A stretch of 24,853 nt of DNA. It comes from JBOFMT01 sp051658525. GTDB lineage: Bacteria > Bacillota_I > Bacilli_A > Erysipelotrichales > Erysipelotrichaceae. A program made the translations under genes and the position numbers. Below the pieces are notes generated by a model that saw only the letters and a list, made by a program, of their open reading frames with translations, did no database searches and was not told the origin of the DNA. The stretch is from contig JBOFMT010000101.1 of assembly GCA_051658525.1 (NCBI GenBank), positions 1-24,853 on the forward strand. The letters are read 5' to 3'. This document shows, piece after piece, positions 1 to 8,015 of this stretch; the first letter of the stretch is position 1, and each line of letters opens with the position of its first letter.

Positions 1-140
1 ATTCGTAGGCTCAAGAACTTCGCTACACCACTTCCTTCATCCATACCATTACTGGTACCAACTTGTGGTTCACTACACTTGGCGGTAAAAACCTGTGACT
101 AGACTTTCACTAGCTAGATTAGTGCCATGCCTGGCACACA
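1..140. repeat. non-coding stretch, possible interspersed repeat
   Basis: No gene is recognised here. A frame open from the left edge ends at a TAG at 100-102 but has no recognisable protein features. The stretch contains a strong hairpin at 122-137 (arms GTGCCA and TGGCAC, 4-base loop) with no T-run after it. Parts of 8-50 (CACCA, TCCTT and ATCCATAC in the same order) resemble 19123-19170, and both stretches lie just past the terminator of a leftward gene. This may be a diverged interspersed repeat. The similarity was judged by eye and could be chance. Confidence 0.3.
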
Positions 141-144
141 ACAA

Positions 145-168
145 AAAAAAGAACTCACGTTCTTTTTT
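145..168 (-). terminator. intrinsic terminator of the MATE gene
   Basis: The minus strand reads an A-rich 5' arm, GAAC, a 4-base loop, GTTC and then a run of T, only a few bases past the MATE stop codon. The arms are 145-154 and 159-168. The G+C part of the stem is short, so strength may be moderate. Confidence 0.6.
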
Positions 169-170
169 GG

Positions 171-1577
171 TTAAACTTTAATTTTCATCCACTTCCCAGT
201 TTTAAATCGTAAAAACGTGGCACTAAAGCGAATCACTTGATCTAAAAATAAAGCGATCCATGCCCCAATCAAGCCAAGTCCCAAAGGATAAGCTAATATA
301 TACGTTAAACTCGGTCTAAGTATTGCAGTAGATACCAACGATAACATTGCGGTAAAACGAACGTCCCCTGCCCCACGTAAACCACCGGCAGTGATAACTT
401 GAGTGATTTGGAATAACACGGTCGCAACAATAATAAACATGATATCACTACCAATGCGAATAATATCGGCATCACTTGTAAACAATCCGATTAAATCTTT
501 ACGGAATAGCACTAAAACCATAGCTAAGACAAAGCCCATACACATCCCAATAATTTGAGTTGTACGAGAATATATCATGGCCATATCCGAGCGTTTCGCT
601 CCTAGCATTTGTCCAACAAGAGAAGAATTAGCAATGGATAATCCATCTCCAATCGAGAAAGAAATACTAATGATATTCATACATATTTGATGTGTCGCAA
701 AGGCTAATGTTCCCAAACCTGCTACGGTTGCAGAGTAGAGGAAGAAACCAATGCGTAAGAAAATTTGTTCCACAAAAGCTGGTGAAGCAATATGCATTAA
801 ATCTTTGATTGTATTTCGTTTTGGTAACCACTGGCTACGTATATCTGAGAACAAATAGTTTTCATGGTCTAAAATAGAATAAAAGCTCATCCCACAAGCA
901 ATGATATTTCCTAGCATCGTGGCAACACCAGCTCCTACAACACCCATTTTAGGGAAGATCCAAATTCCGTTGATTAATAAAAAGTTAAAAATCAAATTGA
1001 TGATATTACTCGTTAAATTGGTACGCATGGATATTTTTGTATTTCCAATCCCACGCTGTGCTGCATTGATCGTAAGTGAAGTACATCCAAACACGTTTCC
1101 AATCATAACGAGTTGAAAATATGGAACTGCGAGTGAAATGTACTCTGCATTGGCCCCTGCTAGGGTTAAGATATCTTTCGCAAAAACAATACCTATAAAA
1201 CTCATTACGATATTAATTAAAATGGAACAAGTAAGCGCACTACGCAAGGTTGCGATCGCTTCTTTGCGATTATCTTGGCCTTTACGACGTGACACAATGA
1301 CGGTAACTCCCATGTTCAAAGAGAGTACAAGCGCCATTAAGATAAACTTTGGTTGATTGGTAATTCCTACCGCTGCAATTGCACTTGCACCGATGGTTCC
1401 AACCATAATCATATCCACCGCTCCAATCAAGGAAACAAGTAAACTTTCCATAGTAGAAGGCCAAGCGATTTGCATTGAAGTTTTAAATACCTCTCGATCG
1501 CTTGGAATATGACCTTGAATAAATTGTGCCTTTAAAAAATGATTTGGTGAAAACAAACGGTTAAACCAAGTTTTCAT
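171..1577 (-). CDS. MATE-family multidrug/toxin efflux transporter
   Basis: This 468-residue protein has the length and pattern of the MATE (NorM/DinF-like) family: about twelve hydrophobic segments in two similar halves and an N-terminal segment containing WPSTMESLL then DMIMVG, typical of the first MATE helix. Such proteins sit in the cytoplasmic membrane and export cationic drugs or metabolites using a Na+ or H+ gradient; the substrate cannot be read from sequence. The ATG at 1575-1577 overlaps by one base the stop of the upstream hydrolase gene, so the two are probably co-transcribed and translationally coupled. No riboswitch-sized leader precedes it. Confidence 0.9.
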   Translation of the reverse strand: MKTWFNRLFSPNHFLKAQFIQGHIPSDREVFKTSMQIAWPSTMESLLVSLIGAVDMIMVGTIGASAIAAVGITNQPKFILMALVLSLNMGVTVIVSRRKGQDNRKEAIATLRSALTCSILINIVMSFIGIVFAKDILTLAGANAEYISLAVPYFQLVMIGNVFGCTSLTINAAQRGIGNTKISMRTNLTSNIINLIFNFLLINGIWIFPKMGVVGAGVATMLGNIIACGMSFYSILDHENYLFSDIRSQWLPKRNTIKDLMHIASPAFVEQIFLRIGFFLYSATVAGLGTLAFATHQICMNIISISFSIGDGLSIANSSLVGQMLGAKRSDMAMIYSRTTQIIGMCMGFVLAMVLVLFRKDLIGLFTSDADIIRIGSDIMFIIVATVLFQITQVITAGGLRGAGDVRFTAMLSLVSTAILRPSLTYILAYPLGLGLIGAWIALFLDQVIRFSATFLRFKTGKWMKIKV

Positions 1578-2182
1578 TAGAAAAATGGATTGTGCGCTAG
1601 TTCGTGTTGCAGTGTCGTCGATTCCCCATGTCCTGGGTGTAGCATCAAGTTGCAGTCCATTGTTTTCACCATTGCGATGGATTGTTTCATTTTCGAATTA
1701 CTTGAACCATATAAATCCGTACGACCAACACTCTCCTTGAAAATAACATCTCCGGTAAACAAATGTTGTTTCCAACGAATTAACACACTTCCTTCACTGT
1801 GCCCAGGAGCATCAAAGATTTCAAGTTCAAAAGGAGCAATTGAAATCATTCCAGTACCCAAGAAACATGGTTTTGTTCGCAGTGATACTTCACGATTTTT
1901 TAATGAATAATTTTTAACAGGATCTTGTGCCATCGTGTAATCTGCTTCATGTAGATACAATGGACATTGATAATGATCAACAAGTGCGTCAACTGCTCCA
2001 ATATGATCGAAATGACCATGCGTTAACACCACAGCCACCACACGACACCCAAGATCGCTAATACGTTGGATAATACGTTCCGGTTTTGCACCTGGATCGA
2101 TGATGAGTACACTTTGATTTTGAATAAGCAAATAACAATTGGCTTGGTAAATTCCAAGCGGTAGCTTGATGATATCGTTCAT
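1577..2182 (-). CDS. MBL-fold metallo-hydrolase, glyoxalase-II-like (YqgX type)
   Basis: This 201-residue metallo-beta-lactamase-fold protein carries the family metal ligands: HGHFDH at residues 55-60, His128 in APGHSEG, Asp145 in TGD and His185 in HPGHGE. That set is typical of the small bacterial hydroxyacylglutathione-hydrolase-like group (Bacillus YqgX), which binds two metals and hydrolyses thioesters or related esters. The natural substrate is uncertain, since many Bacillota lack glutathione. AGGGG lies about 6 bases before the ATG. The gene begins just after the rpmG terminator, so it may depend on readthrough or a weak promoter, and it ends overlapping the MATE start. Confidence 0.88.
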   Translation of the reverse strand: MNDIIKLPLGIYQANCYLLIQNQSVLIIDPGAKPERIIQRISDLGCRVVAVVLTHGHFDHIGAVDALVDHYQCPLYLHEADYTMAQDPVKNYSLKNREVSLRTKPCFLGTGMISIAPFELEIFDAPGHSEGSVLIRWKQHLFTGDVIFKESVGRTDLYGSSNSKMKQSIAMVKTMDCNLMLHPGHGESTTLQHELAHNPFF

Positions 2183-2198
2183 ACGTTCCCCTAATAAT

Positions 2199-2217
2199 AA
2201 AAAAAGCCTAATAGGCT
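2199..2217 (-). terminator. intrinsic terminator after rpmG
   Basis: On the minus strand AGCCT, a 3-base loop and AGGCT are followed by seven T. It begins a few bases past the rpmG stop and separates rpmG from the downstream hydrolase gene. The stem is only 5 bp plus A/T extension, so partial readthrough into the hydrolase gene is plausible. Confidence 0.6.
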
Positions 2218-2221
2218 CTTT

Positions 2222-2371
2222 TTATTTTTTCTCCTTGTGTAAAGTTTTTTTGTTACAACGTGGACAGAACTTTTGGATTTGCATACGTTCTGGTTTTTTA
2301 CGTTTATTACGTGTTCCGATGTAATTTTCTTCGTTACATTCTGAACATTTGAAAGTAATATTGTCTCTCAT
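2222..2371 (-). CDS. rpmG: 50S ribosomal protein L33, zinc-binding form
   Basis: A 49-residue reading frame starts MRDNITFKCSEC and ends KTLHKEKK. It contains CSEC and, near the C-terminus, CPRC: two CxxC pairs as in the zinc-binding (C+) form of ribosomal protein L33. The middle is rich in Lys and Arg (RNKRKKPERM), as expected for an rRNA-binding protein of the large subunit near the E site. A strong ribosome binding site (GAGGAGGG) lies about 6 bases before the ATG, with a promoter and a terminator of its own. Its short length makes it easy to overlook. Confidence 0.95.
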   Translation of the reverse strand: MRDNITFKCSECNEENYIGTRNKRKKPERMQIQKFCPRCNKKTLHKEKK

Positions 2372-2400
2372 TGGTGTCCCTCCTCATAGATTGCTAATAT

Positions 2401-2406
2401 ATTATA
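2401..2406 (-). promoter_or_regulatory. -10 box of the rpmG promoter
   Basis: The minus strand reads TATAAT here, about 30 bases before the rpmG ATG. The -35 at 17-bp spacing is weak and overlaps the stop region of the upstream transpeptidase gene. A TGC directly before the TATAAT gives an extended -10 (TGnTATAAT). Confidence 0.6.
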
Positions 2407-2425
2407 GCATATATTTCAAAAAAAG

Positions 2426-4495
2426 CTAATATTTTTTAAAAAACTCTTCTAAAGTTTTTCCTACGATTTCCATACAAATATTGGACTGTAGATTCTCTGT
2501 TAATGAACTTCTAGGTGCTTCGCAAGCGAATGCAACTGTTGGATTGTCGTATGGTGCAAAACCGATGAGCGCTGTATTGGTTACGGAATAGGTAACCCCA
2601 TTATCGTAGACAAATTCTTCGGCCGTTCCGGTCTTAGCCGCAACATCAACACCTAAATTACGTATCATCCCTCCACAGTTTCCACTCGTTACACAAGCAC
2701 GGAATCCTTGTTTTACACGATCCAAATAAGCAGTATCTCCGACTAAGCTCGATAAGATTTCTACTTCATTTTCATAGACGACAGTATCGACGCTATTTGG
2801 TTCATACGCACGTGTCACAAGACGTGGCTTAATACGGTATCCACCATTGGCAATCGTTGCTACATATTGCAACATTTGCATCGTCGTATAACTATCATAC
2901 TGACCAATCGCAAAGTCTAACAGCAATCCGCCAGCACGTGAACTTCCCATGTATCCCGTTTCTTCATAAGGAACATCAAGTCCAGTTTCTACACCCAGAC
3001 CAAACATGTTGTAGTATGAGCGCATCAAATCAAATGCAGCTGAATTGATAATCAGTGGTCCATTTGGTACATAACTGGTACCACCTAGTCGCATCGCAAT
3101 ATGGAACATATAAACATTCGATGAATTTTGTAAAGCTAAAATATCATTGAGTGGTCCATAATTTTTATAACTTGCTTTTGGTGGTGTTCCTTGCAAGTAG
3201 ATTGGTGCATCGACAATTACCTCACCTGGTTGAATCACACCTTCATTCAGTCCCATATAAACAGTTGCACCTTTTACAATAGAACCAGGTACATTACTAT
3301 CCAAATACACACCTGAACTATTATCGTAGTATTTTCCATCAATACGAACAACACTACTCATCGCATACACTTCTCCCGTGTTGGGATTCATCATTGTAAT
3401 ATAGGCACGATCAAAGAATTTACGATACTGGTTGTTTTCTTCTCGCTCTAAAATTTCTGTTAAGATTTCATCGAACTTTGTTTGTAAGTCCATATCGATG
3501 GATAATTGTAAATCATATCCATTCTTACCAGCTTCTAGTTCACTTAAGAATGTCTTGTTCGTATTTTTATCAACAACAAGTTCATACTTAGATTGTGTAC
3601 CATTGAGCAATTCTTCATATTCAGCTTCTAAACCACTCGTTCCAATACGTTCATTTAGTGAATAGCCGAGTGCTTGATAATACAAGCGCTGTTCCGCAGG
3701 TAAGCCTTGTTGCTTGGTTGAAATACGTCCTAGTACACCAGAGAGCGAAGACCCATAAGGATAATCACGTTTCCAGTCAAAGGCAATATCAAAACCTGGA
3801 TATTCATCTTGATGTTCAATCATATAAGCAGCATCTTCGCTACTTAAGTTTTCAATGATGGTTTTGACTTCATTGCTTGGTGCCATATTCATACGTTGTT
3901 TTACCGCATAAGCACTCAACAACTCCTCGTCAAAATTAGCTAAGTCTTCTTCCGTTATTCGTTGTAAAATCAAGTTATACGTATAGGTAGACGTTAACTC
4001 CCCTCGTAAGGCTCGCAACAACTCATCTTCGGTAAGCTTATCATTTCCATTATTTTCATCTAGTAAGATATAGAGATCTTTAAGATCACGTTGGGTCAGT
4101 TCATCACCGGTGATATCAAACATTTTCGCAATTTTATCTGCTAGTACCCATTCATCTTCACTTGTAGTACCCGTTTGTGGATAATAGGTAAGGGTTAAGT
4201 TTTGTACGTTATCGACAACGACATTCCCATTGCTATCCAACATCCGGCCACGTGGCGTTGTTACCACTTGTACGTTACCGTTATAAGCTTCTAGCTTTAC
4301 CAAATACTCTTCTTGTTGGTTGATTTGAATATAGACAAGTCTTCCTGAAATAACAAGGAAGATACAAATCACAACAATCGTGATATTTCGAAGTGCATCA
4401 TTTGCACTCTTTGAAAAATCTTGGCTCCGTTTCAAGGCATCGCTTTGACGACGCGCATTGTCCTGGTCTAATTTCTTAAAAGGATTTTTAAACAT
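2426..4495 (-). CDS. class B penicillin-binding protein 2 (peptidoglycan transpeptidase)
   Basis: This 689-residue protein has a short cytoplasmic N-terminus, one membrane anchor at about residues 37-57, a dimerisation/pedestal region to about 330 and a C-terminal transpeptidase domain. The penicillin-binding motifs are all present: SIVK (Ser405 nucleophile) after VPG, SSN at 458-460 and KTGT at 621-624. Such PBP2/PBP2b-type enzymes cross-link peptidoglycan with a SEDS glycosyltransferase during elongation or division; which role applies here cannot be told. No SEDS gene is nearby. GGAGGAG precedes the ATG. It is transcribed away from ispG from an overlapping promoter region and reads toward rpmG without a clear terminator. 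Confidence 0.93.
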   Translation of the reverse strand: MFKNPFKKLDQDNARRQSDALKRSQDFSKSANDALRNITIVVICIFLVISGRLVYIQINQQEEYLVKLEAYNGNVQVVTTPRGRMLDSNGNVVVDNVQNLTLTYYPQTGTTSEDEWVLADKIAKMFDITGDELTQRDLKDLYILLDENNGNDKLTEDELLRALRGELTSTYTYNLILQRITEEDLANFDEELLSAYAVKQRMNMAPSNEVKTIIENLSSEDAAYMIEHQDEYPGFDIAFDWKRDYPYGSSLSGVLGRISTKQQGLPAEQRLYYQALGYSLNERIGTSGLEAEYEELLNGTQSKYELVVDKNTNKTFLSELEAGKNGYDLQLSIDMDLQTKFDEILTEILEREENNQYRKFFDRAYITMMNPNTGEVYAMSSVVRIDGKYYDNSSGVYLDSNVPGSIVKGATVYMGLNEGVIQPGEVIVDAPIYLQGTPPKASYKNYGPLNDILALQNSSNVYMFHIAMRLGGTSYVPNGPLIINSAAFDLMRSYYNMFGLGVETGLDVPYEETGYMGSSRAGGLLLDFAIGQYDSYTTMQMLQYVATIANGGYRIKPRLVTRAYEPNSVDTVVYENEVEILSSLVGDTAYLDRVKQGFRACVTSGNCGGMIRNLGVDVAAKTGTAEEFVYDNGVTYSVTNTALIGFAPYDNPTVAFACEAPRSSLTENLQSNICMEIVGKTLEEFFKKY

Positions 4496-4515
4496 GCTTC
4501 ACACTCCTCCTATGT

Positions 4516-4544
4516 ATTATATATCATTATTGATTTTTTGTAAG
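4516..4544 (-). promoter_or_regulatory. promoter of the PBP2 gene
   Basis: On the minus strand CTTACA (4539-4544) and TATAAT (4516-4521) are separated by 17 bp. The perfect -10 lies about 20 bases before the start codon. The -35 box falls inside the spacer of the opposing ispG promoter. Confidence 0.65.
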
Positions 4545-4547
4545 GTG

Positions 4548-4556
4548 TGATATAAT
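4548..4556 (+). promoter_or_regulatory. extended -10 promoter of ispG
   Basis: TGATATAAT is a perfect extended -10 (TGnTATAAT). Only weak -35 candidates lie upstream (TTGATT at 15 bp or TTATTG at 18 bp), as is common for extended -10 promoters. Transcription would start near 4563, giving a leader of roughly 22 bases before the ATG at 4585. Confidence 0.65.
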
Positions 4557-4584
4557 GTTTTTGTATGAAAGTAGAGGAAGTAAA

Positions 4585-5655
4585 ATGTATACACGAGAAC
4601 ATACGCGCCCAGTCCAGGTAAAAGGCATCCAAATCGGAGGTCAAAATCGCGTCGTAATTCAATCGATGTGTTCGACTAAAACAAGCAATGTACTGGAAAC
4701 CGTACGTCAAATACAAGCATTAGAACAACGTGGTTGTCAAATGGTGCGTTTAGCCATCGCTGATATGGAAGATGCCCAAGCAATCAAACTGATCAAAGCA
4801 TCGGTGAATATTCCACTTGTTGCTGACATTCACTTTGATTATCGATTAGCAATTGCAGCCATTGAAAATGGAATTGATAAAATTCGACTCAACCCAGGTA
4901 ATATTGGGAAACGTGAAAACGTGGAAGCAGTCGTAGCAAAATGTAAAGAACACAACATCCCAATCCGTATAGGTGTCAATGGTGGTAGTTTAGAAGCTCA
5001 TTTGTTAGAAACTTATGGAAAACCTTGTGCCGAAGCAATGGTAGAAAGTGCCAAAGCCCATGTAGCAATTTTAGAAGCATTGGATTTTCATGATATTGTC
5101 TTATCGTTTAAAGCAAGCGATGTAGTGTTAACGATTCAAGCGTATGAATTAGCAGCGAAAACCTTCCCTTATCCCCTTCACTTAGGTGTAACGGAAGCTG
5201 GTACCTACATTGGTAGTGCGATCAAAAGTTCTGCAGCACTTGGAGTGTTATTAAATCAAGGAATTGGTGATACGATTCGTATTTCTGTAAATGGTGATCC
5301 TGTTGATGAAATTACCATTTGTAAGCAATTGTTGAAGTGTTTTGATTTGATTCAAAATCAACCTAACCTGATTGCCTGCCCAACTTGTGGTAGAACCCAA
5401 TACGACATTGGTCCTATCGTCTATGAAATCGAGAATTTCTTAAAAGATGTTCATGCGGATATCAATGTAGCGATTATGGGTTGTGCGGTGAATGGACCTG
5501 GTGAAGCCAAGCATGCGGATATTGCCATTGCAGGTGGTAAAAACGAAGGCTTATTAATCAAAAAAGGTGAAATTATTGCCAAAGTAAAACAAGAAGAAAT
5601 GGTTGACGTTTTAAAAGCAGAAATTTTAAAAATGGCAGCAGAGATGAACAAATAA
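4585..5655 (+). CDS. ispG: 4-hydroxy-3-methylbut-2-enyl diphosphate synthase (IspG/GcpE)
   Basis: IspG reduces methylerythritol cyclodiphosphate to HMBPP, the penultimate step of the MEP isoprenoid pathway, using a [4Fe-4S] cluster. The expected ligands are visible: CPTC (Cys265, Cys268), Cys300 in GCAVNGPGE and Glu307. The N-terminal TIM-barrel half contains VADIHFDYRLA and KIRLNPGNIG. The protein is the compact bacterial form, 356 residues. An ATG at 4555 is in frame but lies within the -10 box, so a transcript from that promoter would not contain it. The ATG at 4585 follows AGAGG by 7 bases and is preferred. A strong terminator follows. Confidence 0.96.
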   Translation: MYTREHTRPVQVKGIQIGGQNRVVIQSMCSTKTSNVLETVRQIQALEQRGCQMVRLAIADMEDAQAIKLIKASVNIPLVADIHFDYRLAIAAIENGIDKIRLNPGNIGKRENVEAVVAKCKEHNIPIRIGVNGGSLEAHLLETYGKPCAEAMVESAKAHVAILEALDFHDIVLSFKASDVVLTIQAYELAAKTFPYPLHLGVTEAGTYIGSAIKSSAALGVLLNQGIGDTIRISVNGDPVDEITICKQLLKCFDLIQNQPNLIACPTCGRTQYDIGPIVYEIENFLKDVHADINVAIMGCAVNGPGEAKHADIAIAGGKNEGLLIKKGEIIAKVKQEEMVDVLKAEILKMAAEMNK

Positions 5656-5675
5656 GGACTTCGGTCCTTTTTTTT
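5654..5675 (+). terminator. intrinsic terminator of ispG
   Basis: AAGGAC, the loop TTCG and GTCCTT are followed by T. The C-TTCG-G closing matches the very stable UUCG tetraloop. The hairpin overlaps the end of the stop codon. Confidence 0.85.
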
Positions 5676-5680
5676 GTATG

Positions 5681-5708
5681 AAAAAAACGTTTATTTGGCT
5701 AATAAACG
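5681..5708 (-). terminator. intrinsic terminator overlapping the end of nfo
   Basis: Arms 5701-5708 and 5688-5695 are perfectly complementary over 8 bp with a 5-base loop, followed on the minus strand by seven T (5681-5687). The upstream arm and loop encode the last residues of nfo and the stop codon lies in the downstream arm. Confidence 0.7.
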
Positions 5709-6530
5709 TTCAATTTCTTCTTTGTAAGGTGCAACACCATCAATATACGGTGTTTCCAAAATTTTAATTTTATCTGCTAACAAGGGATGGTTTACAATGG
5801 TATGTAACGCACTAAAACCAATTTCTCCATCACCTAAGTTGGCATGGCGATCTTTGGCAGCTCCTTGGATATTTTTACTATCATTGATATGTAACACCAA
5901 AAGATGTTCCAAACCTAAGATTTGATCAAACTCAGCTAACAAACCATCAACATCACTTAGATCATAGCCAGCATCATGTACATGACAAGTATCCAAACAA
6001 AACTTAATGTTTGCTCCAAATTTCGCATGGTCTTTGATGTATTTTAACTCTTCAAAGGTACGACCGATTTCAGAACCTTTTCCAGCCATGGTTTCTAGGC
6101 AAATCATGACATTGCCAATATCCACCATCGCTAGATTCAATCCTTCAACGATACGTGCTAATCCTGTCTCTACCCCTACTTTTAGGTGGGCTCCAGGATG
6201 TAACACCAATTTATCAAAACCCAAAGCTTGTACACGAGCAATTTCTAGTTTTAGAAAGCTAACGGCTAGTTCAAAGGTTTCTGGTTTTGTCGTATTGGCA
6301 AGATTAATAATATACGGTGCATGTACTACTACATTGTTCGCATCAAAACCCGTTGATTGCATCAAAGCCTTGGCTTCTTCAAGTTTTAAGTCTTCGATTT
6401 TCTTACGTACGGTATTTTGTGGTGCACCAGTATAAATCATCATCGCATTAGCACCATAAGATTGTGCTTCCTTGATGGACCCAACCAAATAATCAGGTCC
6501 AGACATAGAAACGTGGGAACCTAGTTTCAT
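5691..6530 (-). CDS. nfo: endonuclease IV (apurinic/apyrimidinic endonuclease)
   Basis: This 279-residue TIM-barrel AP endonuclease cleaves 5' of abasic sites in base excision repair with a three-zinc centre. The nine expected ligands can be read: His70 (VVHAPY), His111 (LHPGAH), Glu146 (LETMAG), Asp180 and His183 (LDTCHVHDAG), His214, Asp227 and His229 (KDRHANLGDGEIG) and Glu259 (LETPY). The length is that of Bacillus and E. coli Nfo. Its ATG overlaps the last 4 bases of the upstream helicase gene, an arrangement that favours translational coupling. The same cshB-nfo neighbourhood is known in Bacillus. Confidence 0.96.
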   Translation of the reverse strand: MKLGSHVSMSGPDYLVGSIKEAQSYGANAMMIYTGAPQNTVRKKIEDLKLEEAKALMQSTGFDANNVVVHAPYIINLANTTKPETFELAVSFLKLEIARVQALGFDKLVLHPGAHLKVGVETGLARIVEGLNLAMVDIGNVMICLETMAGKGSEIGRTFEELKYIKDHAKFGANIKFCLDTCHVHDAGYDLSDVDGLLAEFDQILGLEHLLVLHINDSKNIQGAAKDRHANLGDGEIGFSALHTIVNHPLLADKIKILETPYIDGVAPYKEEIERLLAK

Positions 6531-7891
6531 TCTTGGTCTCCACGTTTTGCAATTTGTTTGGTTTTCGCGCGTTCTTTTTTCTGTTTCGCGATATCTTCTT
6601 GAATCATGTTACGTTTTGCTTTGCGTTTCAAACGATCAATTTCGCTTTGACGTCTTTTCTTGTAACCCGGTTTTACTACTTGTTTTTTACGGTGTACAAT
6701 TTTCGCAATTTCTTTTTCTAGAGGATCATCTTTACGATATTTCTTTTGGTGTAATGGTTTTAAGTTCGTCCAATTTCCACCTTTGAAACTCTTGTGTTCA
6801 AAATGAATTCCTTTAACTTCCAACTGACGAATCGCATCATCATCACTCTTTTGGTAAAGCGCATAACAAATACCAGATTTACCAGCACGACCGGTACGAC
6901 CTGCACGGTGAATATAGAAATCCAATTCTTTTGGGAATCCCAAAGACACAACATGAGAAACACCATCGATATCAATACCACGCGCAGCGATATCGGTTGC
7001 AACGATAAACGATTGTTCCACATTTACTAACGATTTCATTGCATTACGACGAGCACGAGGTGATAAGTCACCATGAATTTCAATAACACCCATATCTAGG
7101 TCACGAAGTTTTTGCGCAACTTCACTAGCCATCGTACGAGTATTAGCGAAAATCAAACAAATATAAGGATCAAACCCTGGTAATAACGTCATTAAACCAT
7201 CGACATAGCTTTTTTCTTTACAAGGAACTAAGACATGTTCAATCTTAGGTTTCATCATTGGATCGTTCGCAATACGAATCGTTTCCGGTGCTGCCATATA
7301 CTTTTTCAAGAACAGTTTCAATTGGTTTGGAACTGTTGCTGAGAATGAGAACATTTGTAAATCTTTACGCATACGTCCAGCAATCGCATCGATATCTTCT
7401 AAGAACCCGTATTCTAATGTCATATCGGCTTCATCGACTACGAAAATACCAGCTTTTTCAACACGTAATGATTGGTCCGTTAAGAACAAGTCTTTGATAC
7501 GACCTGGAGTACCAATTACGATGTGAGGCTGTACTTTTAAAGCTGATGTCATACGAGAGCGTTCAATCCCTCCCGTAATCAATTTAATACGAAGTCCTGG
7601 CATTGCTTCGGACATTGCTACGGCACGGTTGTACAATTGCATTGCTAATTCACGTGTTGGTGCCGTAATTACAGCTTGTACATAATCCAATTCAGGATTC
7701 ATACGTTCCAACATAGGAATTAAAAAGGCATGGGTTTTACCCGTACCAGTATCGGAAATCCCGATAATTGACTTTCCTTTTAGAGCTAAAGGAATAACTT
7801 CTTTTTGGATTTGTGTTGGTTGTTCAAATCCATTTATTTCGATGAACCGCTTTGTTGGTTCACTAAAATTATAATCTTTGTAACTTGACAT
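6527..7891 (-). CDS. cshB: DEAD-box RNA helicase, CshB-like
   Basis: All core helicase motifs are present in order: Q motif GFEQPTQIQ (21-29), Walker A SDTGTGKT (46-53), PTRELA (78-83), TPGR, DEAD (153-156), SAT (184-186), ARGID, and HRAGRTGR (328-335). A Lys/Arg-rich tail from about residue 375 likely binds RNA. At 454 residues and directly before nfo it matches Bacillus CshB (YqfR), a helicase linked to cold adaptation, RNA decay and ribosome assembly; assignment to CshB rather than CshA rests on length, tail and synteny. AAAGGATG lies about 6 bases before the ATG. It has its own promoter, back to back with that of ispH. Confidence 0.92.
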   Translation of the reverse strand: MSSYKDYNFSEPTKRFIEINGFEQPTQIQKEVIPLALKGKSIIGISDTGTGKTHAFLIPMLERMNPELDYVQAVITAPTRELAMQLYNRAVAMSEAMPGLRIKLITGGIERSRMTSALKVQPHIVIGTPGRIKDLFLTDQSLRVEKAGIFVVDEADMTLEYGFLEDIDAIAGRMRKDLQMFSFSATVPNQLKLFLKKYMAAPETIRIANDPMMKPKIEHVLVPCKEKSYVDGLMTLLPGFDPYICLIFANTRTMASEVAQKLRDLDMGVIEIHGDLSPRARRNAMKSLVNVEQSFIVATDIAARGIDIDGVSHVVSLGFPKELDFYIHRAGRTGRAGKSGICYALYQKSDDDAIRQLEVKGIHFEHKSFKGGNWTNLKPLHQKKYRKDDPLEKEIAKIVHRKKQVVKPGYKKRRQSEIDRLKRKAKRNMIQEDIAKQKKERAKTKQIAKRGDQE

Positions 7892-7924
7892 GATATCATC
7901 CTTTCCATGTATTTACCATGCACT

Positions 7925-7953
7925 ATTATACATGATTTTTCACAATCTTCCAA
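7925..7953 (-). promoter_or_regulatory. promoter of cshB-nfo
   Basis: On the minus strand TTGGAA (7948-7953) and TATAAT (7925-7930) are separated by 17 bp. Transcription would start near 7918, just ahead of the cshB ribosome binding site. Confidence 0.7.
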
Positions 7954-7969
7954 ACGAATGTATATTATT

Positions 7970-7998
7970 TTGTAATTTCACATCGCACAGGGTATAAT
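7970..7998 (+). promoter_or_regulatory. promoter of ispH
   Basis: TTGTAA (7970-7975) and TATAAT (7993-7998) are separated by 17 bp. The start of transcription would fall near 8005, within the ribosome binding site, so the promoter may yield a nearly leaderless message or a slightly shifted start. Confidence 0.6.
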
Positions 7999-8015
7999 AG
8001 AGCGGAGGTGAATGT

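Noticed and set aside
1..102. End of a plus-strand gene entering from the left edge
   Set aside because: The frame is open for 33 codons but the predicted sequence shows no conserved features, and the stretch looks like structured intergenic sequence.
4015..4054. An EF-hand-like stretch in the PBP2 protein (DENNGNDKLTEDE, about residues 146-158)
   Set aside because: Spacing of the acidic residues is off by one for a canonical loop, and Asp/Glu-rich helical stretches are normal in the pedestal domain of these proteins.
4555..4584. Ten-residue N-terminal extension of IspG from ATG 4555
   Set aside because: The codon overlaps the -10 box, so it would not be in the transcript, and it has no ribosome binding site.
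6007..6435. A long plus-strand open frame opposite nfo
   Set aside because: It lies wholly antisense to a gene with all catalytic residues, shows no recognisable motif and has no ribosome binding site or promoter.
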